Positions 46,108-55,040 of a stretch of 64,000 bases of DNA are shown here, one piece after another. The position numbers and the translations under genes are program-made. The notes beneath the pieces were generated by a model. The model made no database searches, was not told where the DNA came from, and saw nothing but the letters and a program-made list of their open reading frames with translations. Source of the stretch: Metabacillus sediminilitoris. GTDB lineage: Bacteria; Bacillota; Bacilli; Bacillales; Bacillaceae. The stretch spans positions 1,807,501 to 1,871,500 of the forward strand of contig NZ_CP046266.1 of the NCBI RefSeq assembly GCF_009720625.1, given 5' to 3'. Position 1 is the first letter of the stretch. Every line of letters starts with the position of its first letter.

Positions 46108-47088
46108 ATGAACATCAAAAAGAAATCTAGATTATGGATCATTACAAGAAACGTTTTTTTGTTTATTGTAGCATTCGTTCTTATTTGGTTCGTTTTCCAT
46201 CACATTATGGCAACATATGAGGAAAAAAAATATTCACCATTAGGGCACTTAGTTGAAGTAGATGGTAAGAATATGCACGTGTATACAAAAGGTGAAGGAG
46301 ATAACACCATTGTTTTATTAAGTGGTTTAGGAACAGCCGCACCTGTGTTAGATTTCGATCCATTAATAAATAAGATGGCAAAGAATAATAAAGTGGTCGT
46401 AGTAGAGAGTTTTGGATATGGTTGGAGTGATGTAACTAATAAGGAACGAACAGTTGAAAATATAGTGGAAGAAATTAGAACTGCTCTAAATAAATCAAAC
46501 ATAGAAGGTCCGTACATATTAATGCCACACTCAATTTCTGGGGTTTATAGTATGTATTATGCTAATAAATATCCAGATGAAGTTAAAGCGGTTATAGGGA
46601 TTGATTTCACTTTGCCACAGGCTATAGAGTATTTTGGTGAATCGGCTCCAACAATGCCCGCATATATGAGCTATGTTGCACAAACTGGAATTGCTCGATT
46701 GGCATTATATATGACTCCAGATGATTTCCTTCCTTTAGCTGAGAATGGTACCTATTCCGTAGTAAATTTAAAAATGACCAAAGCCATTTCTGCTTGGAAA
46801 GGCTATAACAAGAATGTAGTTGATGAAGCAAATGAAATAAAAAATAATATTGATAAAACAGTCGATTTGACATTCCCACCTGATATGCCTGTCTTGTTCT
46901 TTACTACGGAAGAAGATAAAGTAAATGAAGATGGTAAATCCAATGTAACTTTTTATCAAACGCAGTTAAGTAAAAATTCTTCAAGTAAAATAATCACTTT
47001 AGAAGGACATCATTATCTTCATTGGACTCGTTATAAAGAAATGAGCCAACACGTAAATGAATTCACAAAAACATTAGCAGGTGAATAA
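46108..47088 (+). CDS. Membrane-anchored alpha/beta hydrolase
   Basis: A 326-residue protein with an N-terminal uncleaved hydrophobic segment (about residues 11-33), placing the catalytic domain outside the membrane. The oxyanion region is VLLSGLGTAAPVLDF, the nucleophile lies in MPHSISGVYSMYYANKYPDE, and the catalytic His is in EGHHYLHW. The usual GxSxG is altered to HSISG. A GAGAGAAG site precedes the ATG. The substrate is unknown; related proteins act on esters, epoxides or lactones. Confidence 0.83.
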   Translation: MNIKKKSRLWIITRNVFLFIVAFVLIWFVFHHIMATYEEKKYSPLGHLVEVDGKNMHVYTKGEGDNTIVLLSGLGTAAPVLDFDPLINKMAKNNKVVVVESFGYGWSDVTNKERTVENIVEEIRTALNKSNIEGPYILMPHSISGVYSMYYANKYPDEVKAVIGIDFTLPQAIEYFGESAPTMPAYMSYVAQTGIARLALYMTPDDFLPLAENGTYSVVNLKMTKAISAWKGYNKNVVDEANEIKNNIDKTVDLTFPPDMPVLFFTTEEDKVNEDGKSNVTFYQTQLSKNSSSKIITLEGHHYLHWTRYKEMSQHVNEFTKTLAGE

Positions 47089-47231
47089 TAAAATAATTGG
47101 AATTTCACCTATTTTATATTAATACTTCAGCAAAAGTGTGTAATTATGGAAGTAATCTAGAAAAGGACCTCCAAGGTCTTTTATTTATTGGGGATTATCA
47201 ACAATATTATTTAACAGATTTTAGAAAATAA

Positions 47232-47260
47232 AAAAAGGACTCTCTAGGAGAGTCCTTTTT
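47232..47260 (-). terminator. Bidirectional terminator before the cold-shock gene
   Basis: AAAAAGGACTCTC and its complement GAGAGTCCTTTTT face each other around a short loop, with A- and T-runs. It ends the minus-strand csp transcript and could also end the hydrolase transcript. Confidence 0.9.
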
Positions 47261-47264
47261 ATCA

Positions 47265-47465
47265 TTACGCTTTGTTTACGTTAGTAGCTTGAAGTCCACG
47301 TTGACCTTGTTCTGTGTCAAATGTAACTTTTTGGCCTTCATCTAATGATTTAAATCCTTCGCCTTGGATAGCTGAGAAATGTACGAATACATCATCTCCA
47401 CCTTCAACTTCGATGAAACCGAAACCTTTTTCTGCGTTAAACCATTTTACTGTACCTTGTTGCAT
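47265..47465 (-). CDS. cspC: Cold-shock protein, CspC-like
   Basis: A 66-residue single-stranded RNA-binding OB-fold protein. RNP1 [10 protein letters not shown] and RNP2 VFVHFSAI are intact, as is the start [17 protein letters not shown]. It is nearer to B. subtilis CspC ([21 protein letters not shown]) than to CspB or CspD. The start at 47465 has GGAGG 9 bp upstream; a longer frame is the translated leader. Csp genes usually have long cold-sensing 5' leaders, and the 250 bp upstream may hold one. Confidence 0.93.
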   Translation of the reverse strand: MQQGTVKWFNAEKGFGFIEVEGGDDVFVHFSAIQGEGFKSLDEGQKVTFDTEQGQRGLQATNVNKA

Positions 47466-47772
47466 GTGTATTACCTCCTGAGTGGATATATTCCACAGTT
47501 TAATACTATAGTTGCTCAATTAGATATCAAAGGCGAAAAGTTTAAACCACTTATTCTTTCCTTACTTACCGAACAAAAATAATTCTTCTTTATAGTAACA
47601 GAAAATATTTGGAAAATCAAATGGTATTAAAAAATAAATAAAATATTTCTTCGAAAAGAAGAATTAGTGTCAATAGAAAAATGCCATTTTGAGTACAAAA
47701 TGGCAGATATTGATCATATATGGTTGTTGTCGTGTTTCGTTCAGAGATTTATTCTTGTATAGAAAAGGAGCA

Positions 47773-48066
47773 TCAGAGCTCCCAAGGTGGAAATTCGCTA
47801 TCCTTTTGTTTTTCATATTCTTTCATCCGAGAATATGAATTTGCGAGCTTAGCTAAGATAAAACCTTGAGGATTGGCTGTTTCGACATGACCCTTTAGCT
47901 CTTGAATTTTACTATTGGCAAACATGTTTCCTACTCTAGCTAAATGTTCAATTGTATCCATTAATTCAGGATTGTCATTGTAATTTGCCTTTGCAATGGA
48001 GTATATATAATCAAGTTTATTACTAATAAGTTTAAGTGTTTCAATATCAAATTGTTCATTTTTCAT
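47773..48066 (-). CDS. 97-residue hypothetical protein
   Basis: A soluble, mostly helical protein (IETLKLISNKLDYIYSIAKA ... FILAKLANSYSRMKEYEKQK) ending in FPPWEL. I do not recognise a family. It has an AGGAGTGG ribosome site before the ATG and sensible composition, so it is probably real. It stands alone, on the same strand as the csp gene. Confidence 0.5.
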   Translation of the reverse strand: MKNEQFDIETLKLISNKLDYIYSIAKANYNDNPELMDTIEHLARVGNMFANSKIQELKGHVETANPQGFILAKLANSYSRMKEYEKQKDSEFPPWEL

Positions 48067-48186
48067 AAAATTCCACTCCTCATTAATAAAGCATATGGAA
48101 TGAATGGGAAAGTGGAACAGAAAATACGATGAAAATGTGAAATAGTTATGGCTTTGATAAATGTGTATGAAGAAAGCGAAGGGATC

Positions 48187-48312
48187 TTAAGTTTGTTTAT
48201 GGTTTGATGCAGGATTTTTATTAGGCTTTGGTAATAAATTTTTTAACTTATTTTTCAAGTAGTCTTTAAGAAGATCACGCTTACGTTTTAACTTTTTGTC
48301 ACGATTTTTCAA
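48187..48312 (-). CDS. 41-residue strongly basic hypothetical protein
   Basis: TTG 48312 follows GGCGGTGAG. The product begins MKNRDKKLKRKRDLLKDYLK and continues NKLKNLLPKPNKNPASNHKQ. Over a third of residues are Lys or Arg, with a predicted amphipathic helix. It may bind nucleic acid or acidic surfaces. No family recognised. A chance frame cannot be excluded, but ribosome-site placement supports it. Confidence 0.45.
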   Translation of the reverse strand: MKNRDKKLKRKRDLLKDYLKNKLKNLLPKPNKNPASNHKQT

Positions 48313-48639
48313 CGAACTCACCGCCTTTACTAAGAGTTTATTGTGAAGATCACATAACTAGTATAGATGAATGTTTATCATGACTATTCTAAAAAGCCAT
48401 TATAATGTGTGAAGAAAAGAAAAACAACAGCAAACATTTTTCTAGTTGTGGTATGACATTATATTAAGGATGTGAAGAAATGGAATATTTATGCGCAGGA
48501 AGATATGAAAGAAATCGAAGTGCTAACTACAAAACCTTACATTGCAGTTCATTGTAGGATAAAGGAGGAGGGAGGTTTGTTCTGCGTAATGACCATATAA
48601 GAAGAGATACCTGTCCACAATATAGGAAAGCATCCTAAT
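48313..48639. other. Intergenic region without a supported gene
   Basis: It includes promoter regions for the minus-strand small genes and unassigned sequence up to the gdhA remnant. A plus-strand frame from about 48480 (MEYLCAGRYERNRS) stops early and is not supported. Confidence 0.4.
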
Positions 48640-49010
48640 GGCACAACAACTGTACTATCTGACATTTTAAATTGTTGTCTTGCAGCATTGCATCAACATG
48701 TAAACCGTACCGTATCCAGTCGCTTCTTTTCTTAGTCATATTCCACTGTAACCAATTCCTTTATCAGTCAAAACAACAACTTCAATGCCGCCGAGCATTT
48801 TTAATTGACCTAATAACCCCGATTTCTCTACTGCTAAACCCGTCGCCAGCTTGAACATCTGTTTCAGACCCGATCTATTTGCTTAGTTCTATTATAAAGC
48901 TTTGACAAAAACGATATGATTTCTCCATCCGATTTTCTATTAGTGGAAGCGGGTCCAGCCTTTTCAGCTGCAAATTTGTTGAACTGCTTAAAAGTTTTTC
49001 AATTAGTGTT
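48640..49010 (-). pseudogene. Fragment of a glutamate dehydrogenase gene
   Basis: On the minus strand the pieces read in gdhA order. KSDGEII with TTTTGTCAAAGCTT matches [33 protein letters not shown] matches the [20 protein letters not shown] region. [12 protein letters not shown], then a frameshifted AMLQDNNLK and STVVV, match [20 protein letters not shown] and STVVVS. Stops and frameshifts are frequent and both ends are missing. The intact gene lies 7.4 kb away on the same strand (56423-57811), though divergence suggests a different donor or old duplicate. Confidence 0.8.
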
Positions 49011-49060
49011 CTATTTCTAAAAAACTTAAATACTTGTAATTAATTTAAATAAAATCCATG

Positions 49061-49123
49061 TTGACAAATAGTAGATTGAGGGTATACTAAAATCATAAGG
49101 TAACTTAGTAGACAAGTGAACAA
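49061..49123 (+). promoter_or_regulatory. Promoter and GntR-type operator of the transketolase operon
   Basis: TTGACA (49061-49066) and TATACT (49083-49088) are 16 bp apart. The 23-bp site at 49101-49123 (TAACTTAGTAGACAAG then TGAACAA) overlaps the expected transcription start. The identical 23 bp occur at 52997-53019. The core ACTT-N7-AAGT is a dyad. Confidence 0.8.
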
Positions 49124-49192
49124 CTCGGAATAATGTAAGCCCTTTAGTTAAGGTCTATACACAATAAGTCATAATTTAATGAGGTGGCGAAG

Positions 49193-50026
49193 ATGAAAAA
49201 TATAAGTATTGAAGAATTAAAAGAAAGAGCTGTTGAAATGAGGAAAACAGCTATAACTATGATTCACAAAGCACAATCAGGTCATCCTGGAGGTTCACTT
49301 TCTGCAGCTGATCTCATGACAGCTTTATATTTTAAGGAAATGAACATTGATCCAAGCAATCCTACTTGGGAAGATCGTGATCGATTTGTTCTATCGAAAG
49401 GTCATGTTTGCCCAATCCAATATTCAGCATTAGCTCTACTTGGATATGTCCCATATGAAACGATCTACACATTAAGAGAGTACGGTTCTCCTTTCCAAGG
49501 ACATCCAGATATGAAAAAGTGTCCGGGAATTGATATTTCAACAGGTTCACTTGGTCAAGGACTTTCTTGTGGAGTAGGGATGGCAATCGCAGGTAAAAGA
49601 GATAAAAAAGATTATCGAGTGTTCTCTTTAGTTGGAGATGGTGAGTGTCAGGAAGGTCAAATTTGGGAAGCTGCTCAAACTGCAGTGAAGTACCAACTCG
49701 ATAATTTAGTTGTCTTTGTAGATAATAACAGACTTCAAATAGATGGTTTCTGTGATGAGATTATGCCAGTTTTAGATCTTGAGAAGAAATTTGAAGCTTT
49801 TGGCTTTGAAACAAAACGAATTGATGGACATTCGATGGAAGCAATTGTTGAAACATTAGATGAAATTAGAGAATTGAAAAATGGAAAACCAAAATGTATC
49901 GTACTTGATACCGTAAAAGGGAAAGGCGTTTCTTACATGGAAGATATCGCCGAATGGCACGGGATTGCTCCAAATGACGAAGAATTTAATCAGGCAATGG
50001 AAGAAATCGCAGGAGGTTTAAAATAA
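49193..50026 (+). CDS. Transketolase, N-terminal (thiamine pyrophosphate) subunit
   Basis: A 277-residue half-transketolase carrying the TPP pyrophosphate-binding domain. Conserved features are SGHPGGSLSAADLMTALYF, SKGHVCPIQYSALA, and the metal-binding motif GDGECQEGQIWEAAQTAVKY ending in NNR. It works with the next gene product as a split enzyme moving two-carbon units between ketose and aldose phosphates or analogues. ATG 49193 has GAGGTGG upstream; an in-frame GTG at 49184 sits inside that site. First gene of the GntR-controlled operon. Confidence 0.92.
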   Translation: MKNISIEELKERAVEMRKTAITMIHKAQSGHPGGSLSAADLMTALYFKEMNIDPSNPTWEDRDRFVLSKGHVCPIQYSALALLGYVPYETIYTLREYGSPFQGHPDMKKCPGIDISTGSLGQGLSCGVGMAIAGKRDKKDYRVFSLVGDGECQEGQIWEAAQTAVKYQLDNLVVFVDNNRLQIDGFCDEIMPVLDLEKKFEAFGFETKRIDGHSMEAIVETLDEIRELKNGKPKCIVLDTVKGKGVSYMEDIAEWHGIAPNDEEFNQAMEEIAGGLK

Positions 50027-50973
50027 TGAGTATCATGGAAAAAACGCTCACAACAAAAAAAGCGACAAGAGAAGCCTTTGGTGATGAAATCGTAAAACTA
50101 GGAAAAGAAAATAAAGATATTTATGTTATTGATGTAGATATTGCAAAATCATGTAAAACAAGCAATTTTATCAAGCAATTACCTGAACAGCATATTAATG
50201 TAGGAATTGCTGAGCAAAATGCTGCCGGTCTCGCTGCTGGACTTGCTACAACTGGTAAGATCCCTTTTGTAAGCACTTACGCTGTGTTTGGCTCATTAAG
50301 AATGGCTGAGCAAATTAGACAAGAAGTGTGTTATCCCAACTTAAATGTAAAAATTGCATGTTCTCATGGCGGGTTAACTCCTGCAAATGATGGAGGAAGT
50401 CACCAAGCGATCGAAGATATGGGTGTGTTAAGAAGTTTTCCTAATATGACGGTTATTATGGGAGCTGACTATTACTCTACTAGAAAACTTGTCGAGCAGG
50501 CAGCAAAGACCTATGGACCTGTTTATCTACGTTTTACTAGAGATACGATTCCAATCATTTACGATGAAAATGAAGAATTCACAATTGGTAAAGCAAAACA
50601 ATTAAAAGATGGTAATGATATAGCAATTATCGCGAATGGTGATACTGTTCATCTTGCATTACAAGCTGCGAAGCAATTAGAAAATGAAGGTATTTCTGTA
50701 AAGCTATTAGACATGCACACAATTAAACCTCTAGATCGAGATGCAGTTGTGGAATGTATAAATATTGGAAAGATAATTACAGTGGAAGATCATACGATTT
50801 TAAATGGTCTAGGGAGTGCAGTTTGCGAAGTTGTTGCAGAAGAAGGTAAGGGCATCGTAAGAAGAATAGGTGTGCAAGATCAGTTCGGACAATCTGCACC
50901 ATATGAAAAACTGTTAGAACTTAATGGTATTACCGTTGAAAATATTATTGCTACTGCAAAAGAAATACTTTAA
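50026..50973 (+). CDS. Transketolase, C-terminal subunit
   Basis: A 315-residue partner with the pyrimidine-binding domain. The conserved Glu is in INVGIAEQNAAGLAAGLA, followed by HGGLTPANDGGSHQAIEDMG and the C-terminal transketolase domain (KLLDMHTIKPLDRDAVVECI). The ATG overlaps the previous stop (TAATG), so the two halves are translationally coupled. Split transketolases like this serve both standard pentose phosphate flux and dedicated pathways such as apulose-phosphate or sulfosugar cleavage. Confidence 0.92.
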   Translation: MSIMEKTLTTKKATREAFGDEIVKLGKENKDIYVIDVDIAKSCKTSNFIKQLPEQHINVGIAEQNAAGLAAGLATTGKIPFVSTYAVFGSLRMAEQIRQEVCYPNLNVKIACSHGGLTPANDGGSHQAIEDMGVLRSFPNMTVIMGADYYSTRKLVEQAAKTYGPVYLRFTRDTIPIIYDENEEFTIGKAKQLKDGNDIAIIANGDTVHLALQAAKQLENEGISVKLLDMHTIKPLDRDAVVECINIGKIITVEDHTILNGLGSAVCEVVAEEGKGIVRRIGVQDQFGQSAPYEKLLELNGITVENIIATAKEIL

Positions 50974-50983
50974 GTAAAAGCTA

Positions 50984-51065
50984 TGTTAAAGCTTAATGTT
51001 GATTTTCGATCACTTTGTTGATTGGAGCGAACACCTGTAGCGAAAATCAACAACCATGTTTAACA
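50984..51065 (+). repeat. Nested inverted repeat inside the transketolase-SDR operon
   Basis: Outer arms TGTTAAA (50984-50990) and TTTAACA (51059-51065) enclose GTTGATTTTCG (50998-51008) and its complement at 51041-51051. The inner part TTGATTGGAGCGAACACCTG resembles a dispersed intergenic element often seen in Bacillus genomes. It may stabilise or partially terminate the operon mRNA. Confidence 0.6.
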
Positions 51066-51126
51066 GAGCCTAAGTAAAAAAGAAATAGTTTAAAAAATCA
51101 TCTTATTTTGAGGAGAGACTAAAAAC

Positions 51127-51885
51127 ATGTTTGAATTAACTAATAGAGTTGCTATCGTTACAGGAAGCGGATCAAAAAAAGGGATTGGCCGTACAATTGC
51201 CCTAACACTTGCAAAGCAAGGAGCAGCCGTTGTAATCGCTGATTTAAATGCAGATGGGATTCAAGATACAGTTCAAGCGATTCAAGAAGCTGGTGGAAAA
51301 GCATTAGGTGTAGAACTAAATGTAACGAACAAAGAATCAGTTGATGCTATGGTTGAAAAAGTTCTAGCAGAATATGGACGGATTGACATTCTTGTCAATA
51401 ATGCAGGAATTTCACAAAAAGTGACAGTTGAAGATATGACAATTGAAGATATCACAAAAGTCTTTAATGTCAATATGTTTGGATTATTCCTATGCTCTCA
51501 AGCGGTATTAGAACAAATGAAAAAACAAAAGTTTGGTAGAATTATAAGCCTTTCCTCTGTATCTGCTAAAAGAGGAGGAGGGGTATTCGGGGGAGCACAT
51601 TATTCAGCATCCAAAGCTGCTGTCCTAGGATTCTCTAAGAATTTGGCACGTGAAGTTGCAGTAGACGGAATTACAGTAAACTGTGTTGCACCAGGCCTTG
51701 TTAATACTGAAATATGGAAATCATTGCCTAAAGAAGATGCTGAACAAGTGATTGCTGGAATACCAATGGGCAGACCAGGTGAAACAGAAGAAATAGCAAC
51801 AACAATTGCTTTCTTAGCTTCTGAAGAAGCATCTTATATTACTGGTGAAGAAATCGATATTAACGGCGGATCACATATGGATTAA
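51127..51885 (+). CDS. Short-chain dehydrogenase/reductase
   Basis: A 252-residue classical SDR. The cofactor motif is GSGSKKGIGRTIA, then NNAG, active-site Ser in ISLSSVSAK, and the YSASK Tyr-Lys pair, ending in GEEIDINGGSHMD. An acidic residue after beta-2 (VIADLNADG) favours NAD. It resembles polyol and sugar-acid dehydrogenases as well as FabG, so the substrate is not fixed by sequence. It is the last gene of the transketolase operon, where it probably makes or removes a keto sugar. Confidence 0.88.
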   Translation: MFELTNRVAIVTGSGSKKGIGRTIALTLAKQGAAVVIADLNADGIQDTVQAIQEAGGKALGVELNVTNKESVDAMVEKVLAEYGRIDILVNNAGISQKVTVEDMTIEDITKVFNVNMFGLFLCSQAVLEQMKKQKFGRIISLSSVSAKRGGGVFGGAHYSASKAAVLGFSKNLAREVAVDGITVNCVAPGLVNTEIWKSLPKEDAEQVIAGIPMGRPGETEEIATTIAFLASEEASYITGEEIDINGGSHMD

Positions 51886-51904
51886 TGATATAGTCCCTTA
51901 CTTT

Positions 51905-51935
51905 ACAGGCATTCCAACAGGAATGCCTGTCTATT
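51905..51935 (+). terminator. Terminator of the transketolase-SDR operon
   Basis: ACAGGCATTCC/GGAATGCCTGT (51905-51915 and 51920-51930) with a 4-nt loop; the T-run is weak. Confidence 0.75.
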
Positions 51936-52100
51936 AGTTTGATGAAAAAAAGAAGATCAAATCAAGGAACAGAATCCAAATAGAGATTTTATTAAAAATC
52001 CCTAGATTCATTCGAAATTTAAGTTTATTGCCCTTTTAAATAAATTTCTATATAATTATTCTTAATTAAAAATGTTAATTTGAACACAATATGGAGAGAA

Positions 52101-52811
52101 GTGGTTATTATTAGTTTTAATCCGGTATCCAGCAAGAAATTATATATGCAAATTTATAGCCAAATCCTTTCAGAAATCCAATCGGGTTCTTTTAAAATAG
52201 GTGATAAACTTCCAGCTGAAAGAGAATTATGTGAACAGTTTGGTGTAAGCCGTGCCCCAATTCGTCAGGCACTTAGTGCGTTGGAACTAAATGGAATTAT
52301 CTATTCCCGTCAAGGCGAAGGTGTTTATGTGAAAAATACTCAGGTTACACCTGATAGGTCTCAATCAGCCATATTTTTCAATTCTATTTCCCCTGAGGAT
52401 ATCGTTGAGGTAAGGATGAATATTGAGCCTCTTATCGTAAAATTTGCTGCGCAAAGAGCCACGAATGAAGACATAGAGGAACTTCGTAGGACAATCGAAG
52501 AGATGGAGAAAGAAACTAAAGCTGGTGTATATGTACCAGAAACAGATGAAAAATTACATTATGGCATTGCAAAGGCTTCTCATAATGATTTGTTTATCAA
52601 CATGATGGCCGCTATTAATAATGCAATGAAACAACAAGAAATGTGGAAATTTATTCGCGACCGTACCGTCACACGTCCAGACTATAGAGATGTTAATTTT
52701 AAAGAGCATCAATTAATTATTAAAGCGATTGAGGATCATAACGAAAAAGAAGCAGTCGAAATTATGACGAATCATATGCAAAACTTATATGACCGGTATT
52801 GGAAAGATTAA
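52101..52811 (+). CDS. FadR-subfamily GntR regulator
   Basis: A 236-residue repressor. The winged HTH is KLPAERELCEQFGVSRAPIR with GEGVYV at the wing. The C-terminal all-helical FCD domain (VEVRMNIEPLIVKFAAQRAT; LHYGIAKASHNDLF; HQLIIKAIEDHNEKEAVEIM) has the metal-binding His and Asp pattern typical of organic acid-sensing members. GTG 52101 is preferred for its GGAGAG site. It sits between two promoters that share an identical 23-bp site and is the likely regulator of both. Confidence 0.87.
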   Translation: MVIISFNPVSSKKLYMQIYSQILSEIQSGSFKIGDKLPAERELCEQFGVSRAPIRQALSALELNGIIYSRQGEGVYVKNTQVTPDRSQSAIFFNSISPEDIVEVRMNIEPLIVKFAAQRATNEDIEELRRTIEEMEKETKAGVYVPETDEKLHYGIAKASHNDLFINMMAAINNAMKQQEMWKFIRDRTVTRPDYRDVNFKEHQLIIKAIEDHNEKEAVEIMTNHMQNLYDRYWKD

Positions 52812-52848
52812 TAAATGAAATTTCTGCAGTTGAAAATTATACAATACT

Positions 52849-52881
52849 AAAAACCCCCTTTTAAATATTAAGGGGGTTTTT
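52849..52881 (+). terminator. Terminator of the GntR gene
   Basis: A perfect 12-bp stem AAAAACCCCCTT (52849-52860) with 52870-52881. Confidence 0.95.
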
Positions 52882-52956
52882 AGTATTTCAAGGTTTAAAG
52901 TGTCCTACATAAGAATGATGAGTTTTATAAAATGTTTAGACTATTTCATCAATATA

Positions 52957-53019
52957 TTGACAAATAAAACTGGCAAACGTATAATGAACATATAAGTAAC
53001 TTAGTAGACAAGTGAACAA
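52957..53019 (+). promoter_or_regulatory. Promoter and GntR-type operator of the ACS transporter transcript
   Basis: TTGACA (52957-52962) and TATAAT (52980-52985) are exactly 17 bp apart, a consensus promoter. The 23-bp site at 52997-53019 is identical to that at 49101-49123 and placed at the same distance (11-12 bp) after the -10 box. Confidence 0.88.
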
Positions 53020-53146
53020 GAATACAAAAATAGAAAGGATGGAAGGGATAAATGTAATCGTTCACAATAGCAATAAACGGTTCCATATAGAGAAGTTATT
53101 GAGGAATTATTTGACATAACATCATTTAGATTTTGCTGTGAAAAAA

Positions 53147-53161
53147 ATGTAAGCGTTTGAA
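53147..53161 (+). promoter_or_regulatory. cre-like box in the transporter leader
   Basis: ATGTAAGCGTTTGAA matches the CcpA consensus with one mismatch. It lies downstream of the promoter, where CcpA would act as a roadblock. Confidence 0.5.
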
Positions 53162-53289
53162 GAGGGGAGACATCACTTGTCATTTTAGTAGTTTCATTGG
53201 CAATGAGAAAAAGATACTACTATTCTCTCTAAACTCAGGTGATATGAAATCATGAAATGAATAAACAGGCAACTAAAGGAGGAATTGTA

Positions 53290-54621
53290 TTGGATCAACA
53301 CACATTAGAGCGTACAACGACTAAAAAAGTTACATTAAGATTAATTCCATTTCTATTTCTATGTTTTATTATTGCCATACTAGATAGGGTGAATATTGGA
53401 TTTGCAGCTTTGCAAATGAACAAAGATTTAGGTTTCTCAAATGCAGTCTTTGGATTAGGAGCAGGAATCTTTTTCATTGGTTATTTCCTTTTAGAAGTAC
53501 CAGGAAGTGCGATGATGACAAAAGTTGGAGCAAGAAAATGGATTAGCAGAATTATGGTTACTTGGGCTATTGTTGCAGTTTTAATGGCTTTTGTACAAAC
53601 TCCATTGCAGTTTTATGTGGCACGATTTGTATTGGGGATTGCCGAGGCTAGTTTTTATCCATGTATGGTCTATTACTTAAGTGGTTTTTATCAAACGAAA
53701 CATCATGCGAAAGCGATTGCAGGATTTATGTTGGCGATCCCGGGAGCAAATGCATTAGGTGCGCCACTTTCAACTTTTTTATTAGGTATTGACTGGTTAG
53801 GAATGGCTGGATGGCAATGGCTGTTTATTTTGGAAGCGATACCAGCCTTTATCTTAGGTGTGATAAGTTATTTTTATCTCGATGACAAAATTGAAGATGT
53901 AAAATGGTTAAACAAAGATGAGAAAAAATGGCTGATTGACATTACGACAAAAGAAAATCTTGAAAAACAGCAAGTAAAACATTATACATTTGCACAGGCA
54001 TTGAAGGATCGTGACGTATTAATCTTATCTGTAGGATATTTTTGTTGGATGGTTGGCTATTACGGAATAAATATGTTTTTACCAACGATTTCACAAGGCT
54101 TGTCTGAGACAACATCACTCAGTATGCAAAATATGGGATGGATTTTAGGACTTATGTATGTTTGTGCCATGGTGGTGATGATTCTAGTTGGAAACCATTC
54201 TGATAAAAAGAATGAGAGACGTTGGCATGTAGCCTTTTGTTTAACAATAAGTGCTATTGCAATGATGATTAGCAGCTATGTTGCTGATACAAGTATCATC
54301 TTATCATTTGTATTTCTAACCATCGCACTGTGCGGCGCATTTGGTGCATATTCTCCATTTTGGGCGATTCCACCTTCTTTCTTAACTGGAGCTGCTGCTG
54401 GAGGTGCGATTGCCCTTATTAACAGTATAGGTAATTTAGGAGGATTCTTTGGACCATACATTGTGGGATATATTAAGGATACAACAGGATCCTTTAATAT
54501 AAGTATGATTTTCTTAGGAATCAGTATGATCTTAAGTTCTTGTATTATAGTCTTCTTGGTAAAACAGTCAGGAAAGGCTTTAAGCAAGGAAGTTGAAAAG
54601 AAACTAGAAAAAACAAGTTAA
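53290..54621 (+). CDS. ACS-family (anion:cation symporter) MFS transporter
   Basis: A 443-residue, 12-segment MFS protein. LDRVNIGFAALQMNKDLGFS in TM1, GARKWISRIMVTW and the LSGFYQTKHHAKAIAGFM loop are typical of the ACS family, which imports hexuronates, galactonate, tartrate and other organic anions. TTG 53290 follows AAAGGAGG at 7 bp; ATG 53257 has no ribosome site. It is expressed from the GntR-site promoter with a long leader of about 290 nt. The substrate likely feeds the transketolase operon. Confidence 0.87.
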   Translation: MDQHTLERTTTKKVTLRLIPFLFLCFIIAILDRVNIGFAALQMNKDLGFSNAVFGLGAGIFFIGYFLLEVPGSAMMTKVGARKWISRIMVTWAIVAVLMAFVQTPLQFYVARFVLGIAEASFYPCMVYYLSGFYQTKHHAKAIAGFMLAIPGANALGAPLSTFLLGIDWLGMAGWQWLFILEAIPAFILGVISYFYLDDKIEDVKWLNKDEKKWLIDITTKENLEKQQVKHYTFAQALKDRDVLILSVGYFCWMVGYYGINMFLPTISQGLSETTSLSMQNMGWILGLMYVCAMVVMILVGNHSDKKNERRWHVAFCLTISAIAMMISSYVADTSIILSFVFLTIALCGAFGAYSPFWAIPPSFLTGAAAGGAIALINSIGNLGGFFGPYIVGYIKDTTGSFNISMIFLGISMILSSCIIVFLVKQSGKALSKEVEKKLEKTS

Positions 54622-54728
54622 AATGTCCATCTATATATGTTTGTAAAATGATCAGAGGGATGACGCGCTTATTCCGTTGTGTGTTTATGAAAGGGTTTTA
54701 ATAAAACAAAAACTATGGGGGAAAAGGT

Positions 54729-54881
54729 ATGTCTGTGGAATTAAATGTAAAACAAAATACAATTTTATGTCAAGAATGCGGAGAAGTGATTGACACAATT
54801 GATAGCTCGGAAGGAGTTAAAACGTGGTTCGGAATCTGTACGAATTGTGCTATAGAAAAGCAAGCAAGTGTCATTGACTAA
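54729..54881 (+). CDS. 50-residue CxxC/CxxC zinc-ribbon protein
   Basis: The product is MSVELNVKQNTILCQECGEV...VKTWFGICTNCAIEKQASVID. Two Cys pairs (CQEC, CTNC) 20 or so residues apart suggest one bound zinc. The layout recalls SR1P-like GapA-binding peptides, but the sequence is not close. A GGGGG site precedes ATG 54729. It lies 107 bp after the ACS transporter and may share its transcript. Function unknown. Confidence 0.6.
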   Translation: MSVELNVKQNTILCQECGEVIDTIDSSEGVKTWFGICTNCAIEKQASVID

Positions 54882-55040
54882 ATCTGTAATAAACGTCTGC
54901 AAAAAACTCTGGTCCCTAGAATCAAATTCAAATAGACAAAATAAATCCAAGTGAAAATTTTATGATCATTCTATAAATGTTGGATTGCTAGATTATAGAA
55001 TTAATTAACATTGTATTTCATTTAATAGGAGGAATATGGT

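Noticed and set aside
48672..48854. Plus-strand 60-codon frame
   Set aside because: It is antisense to the gdhA remnant and is rich in residues expected from random reading.
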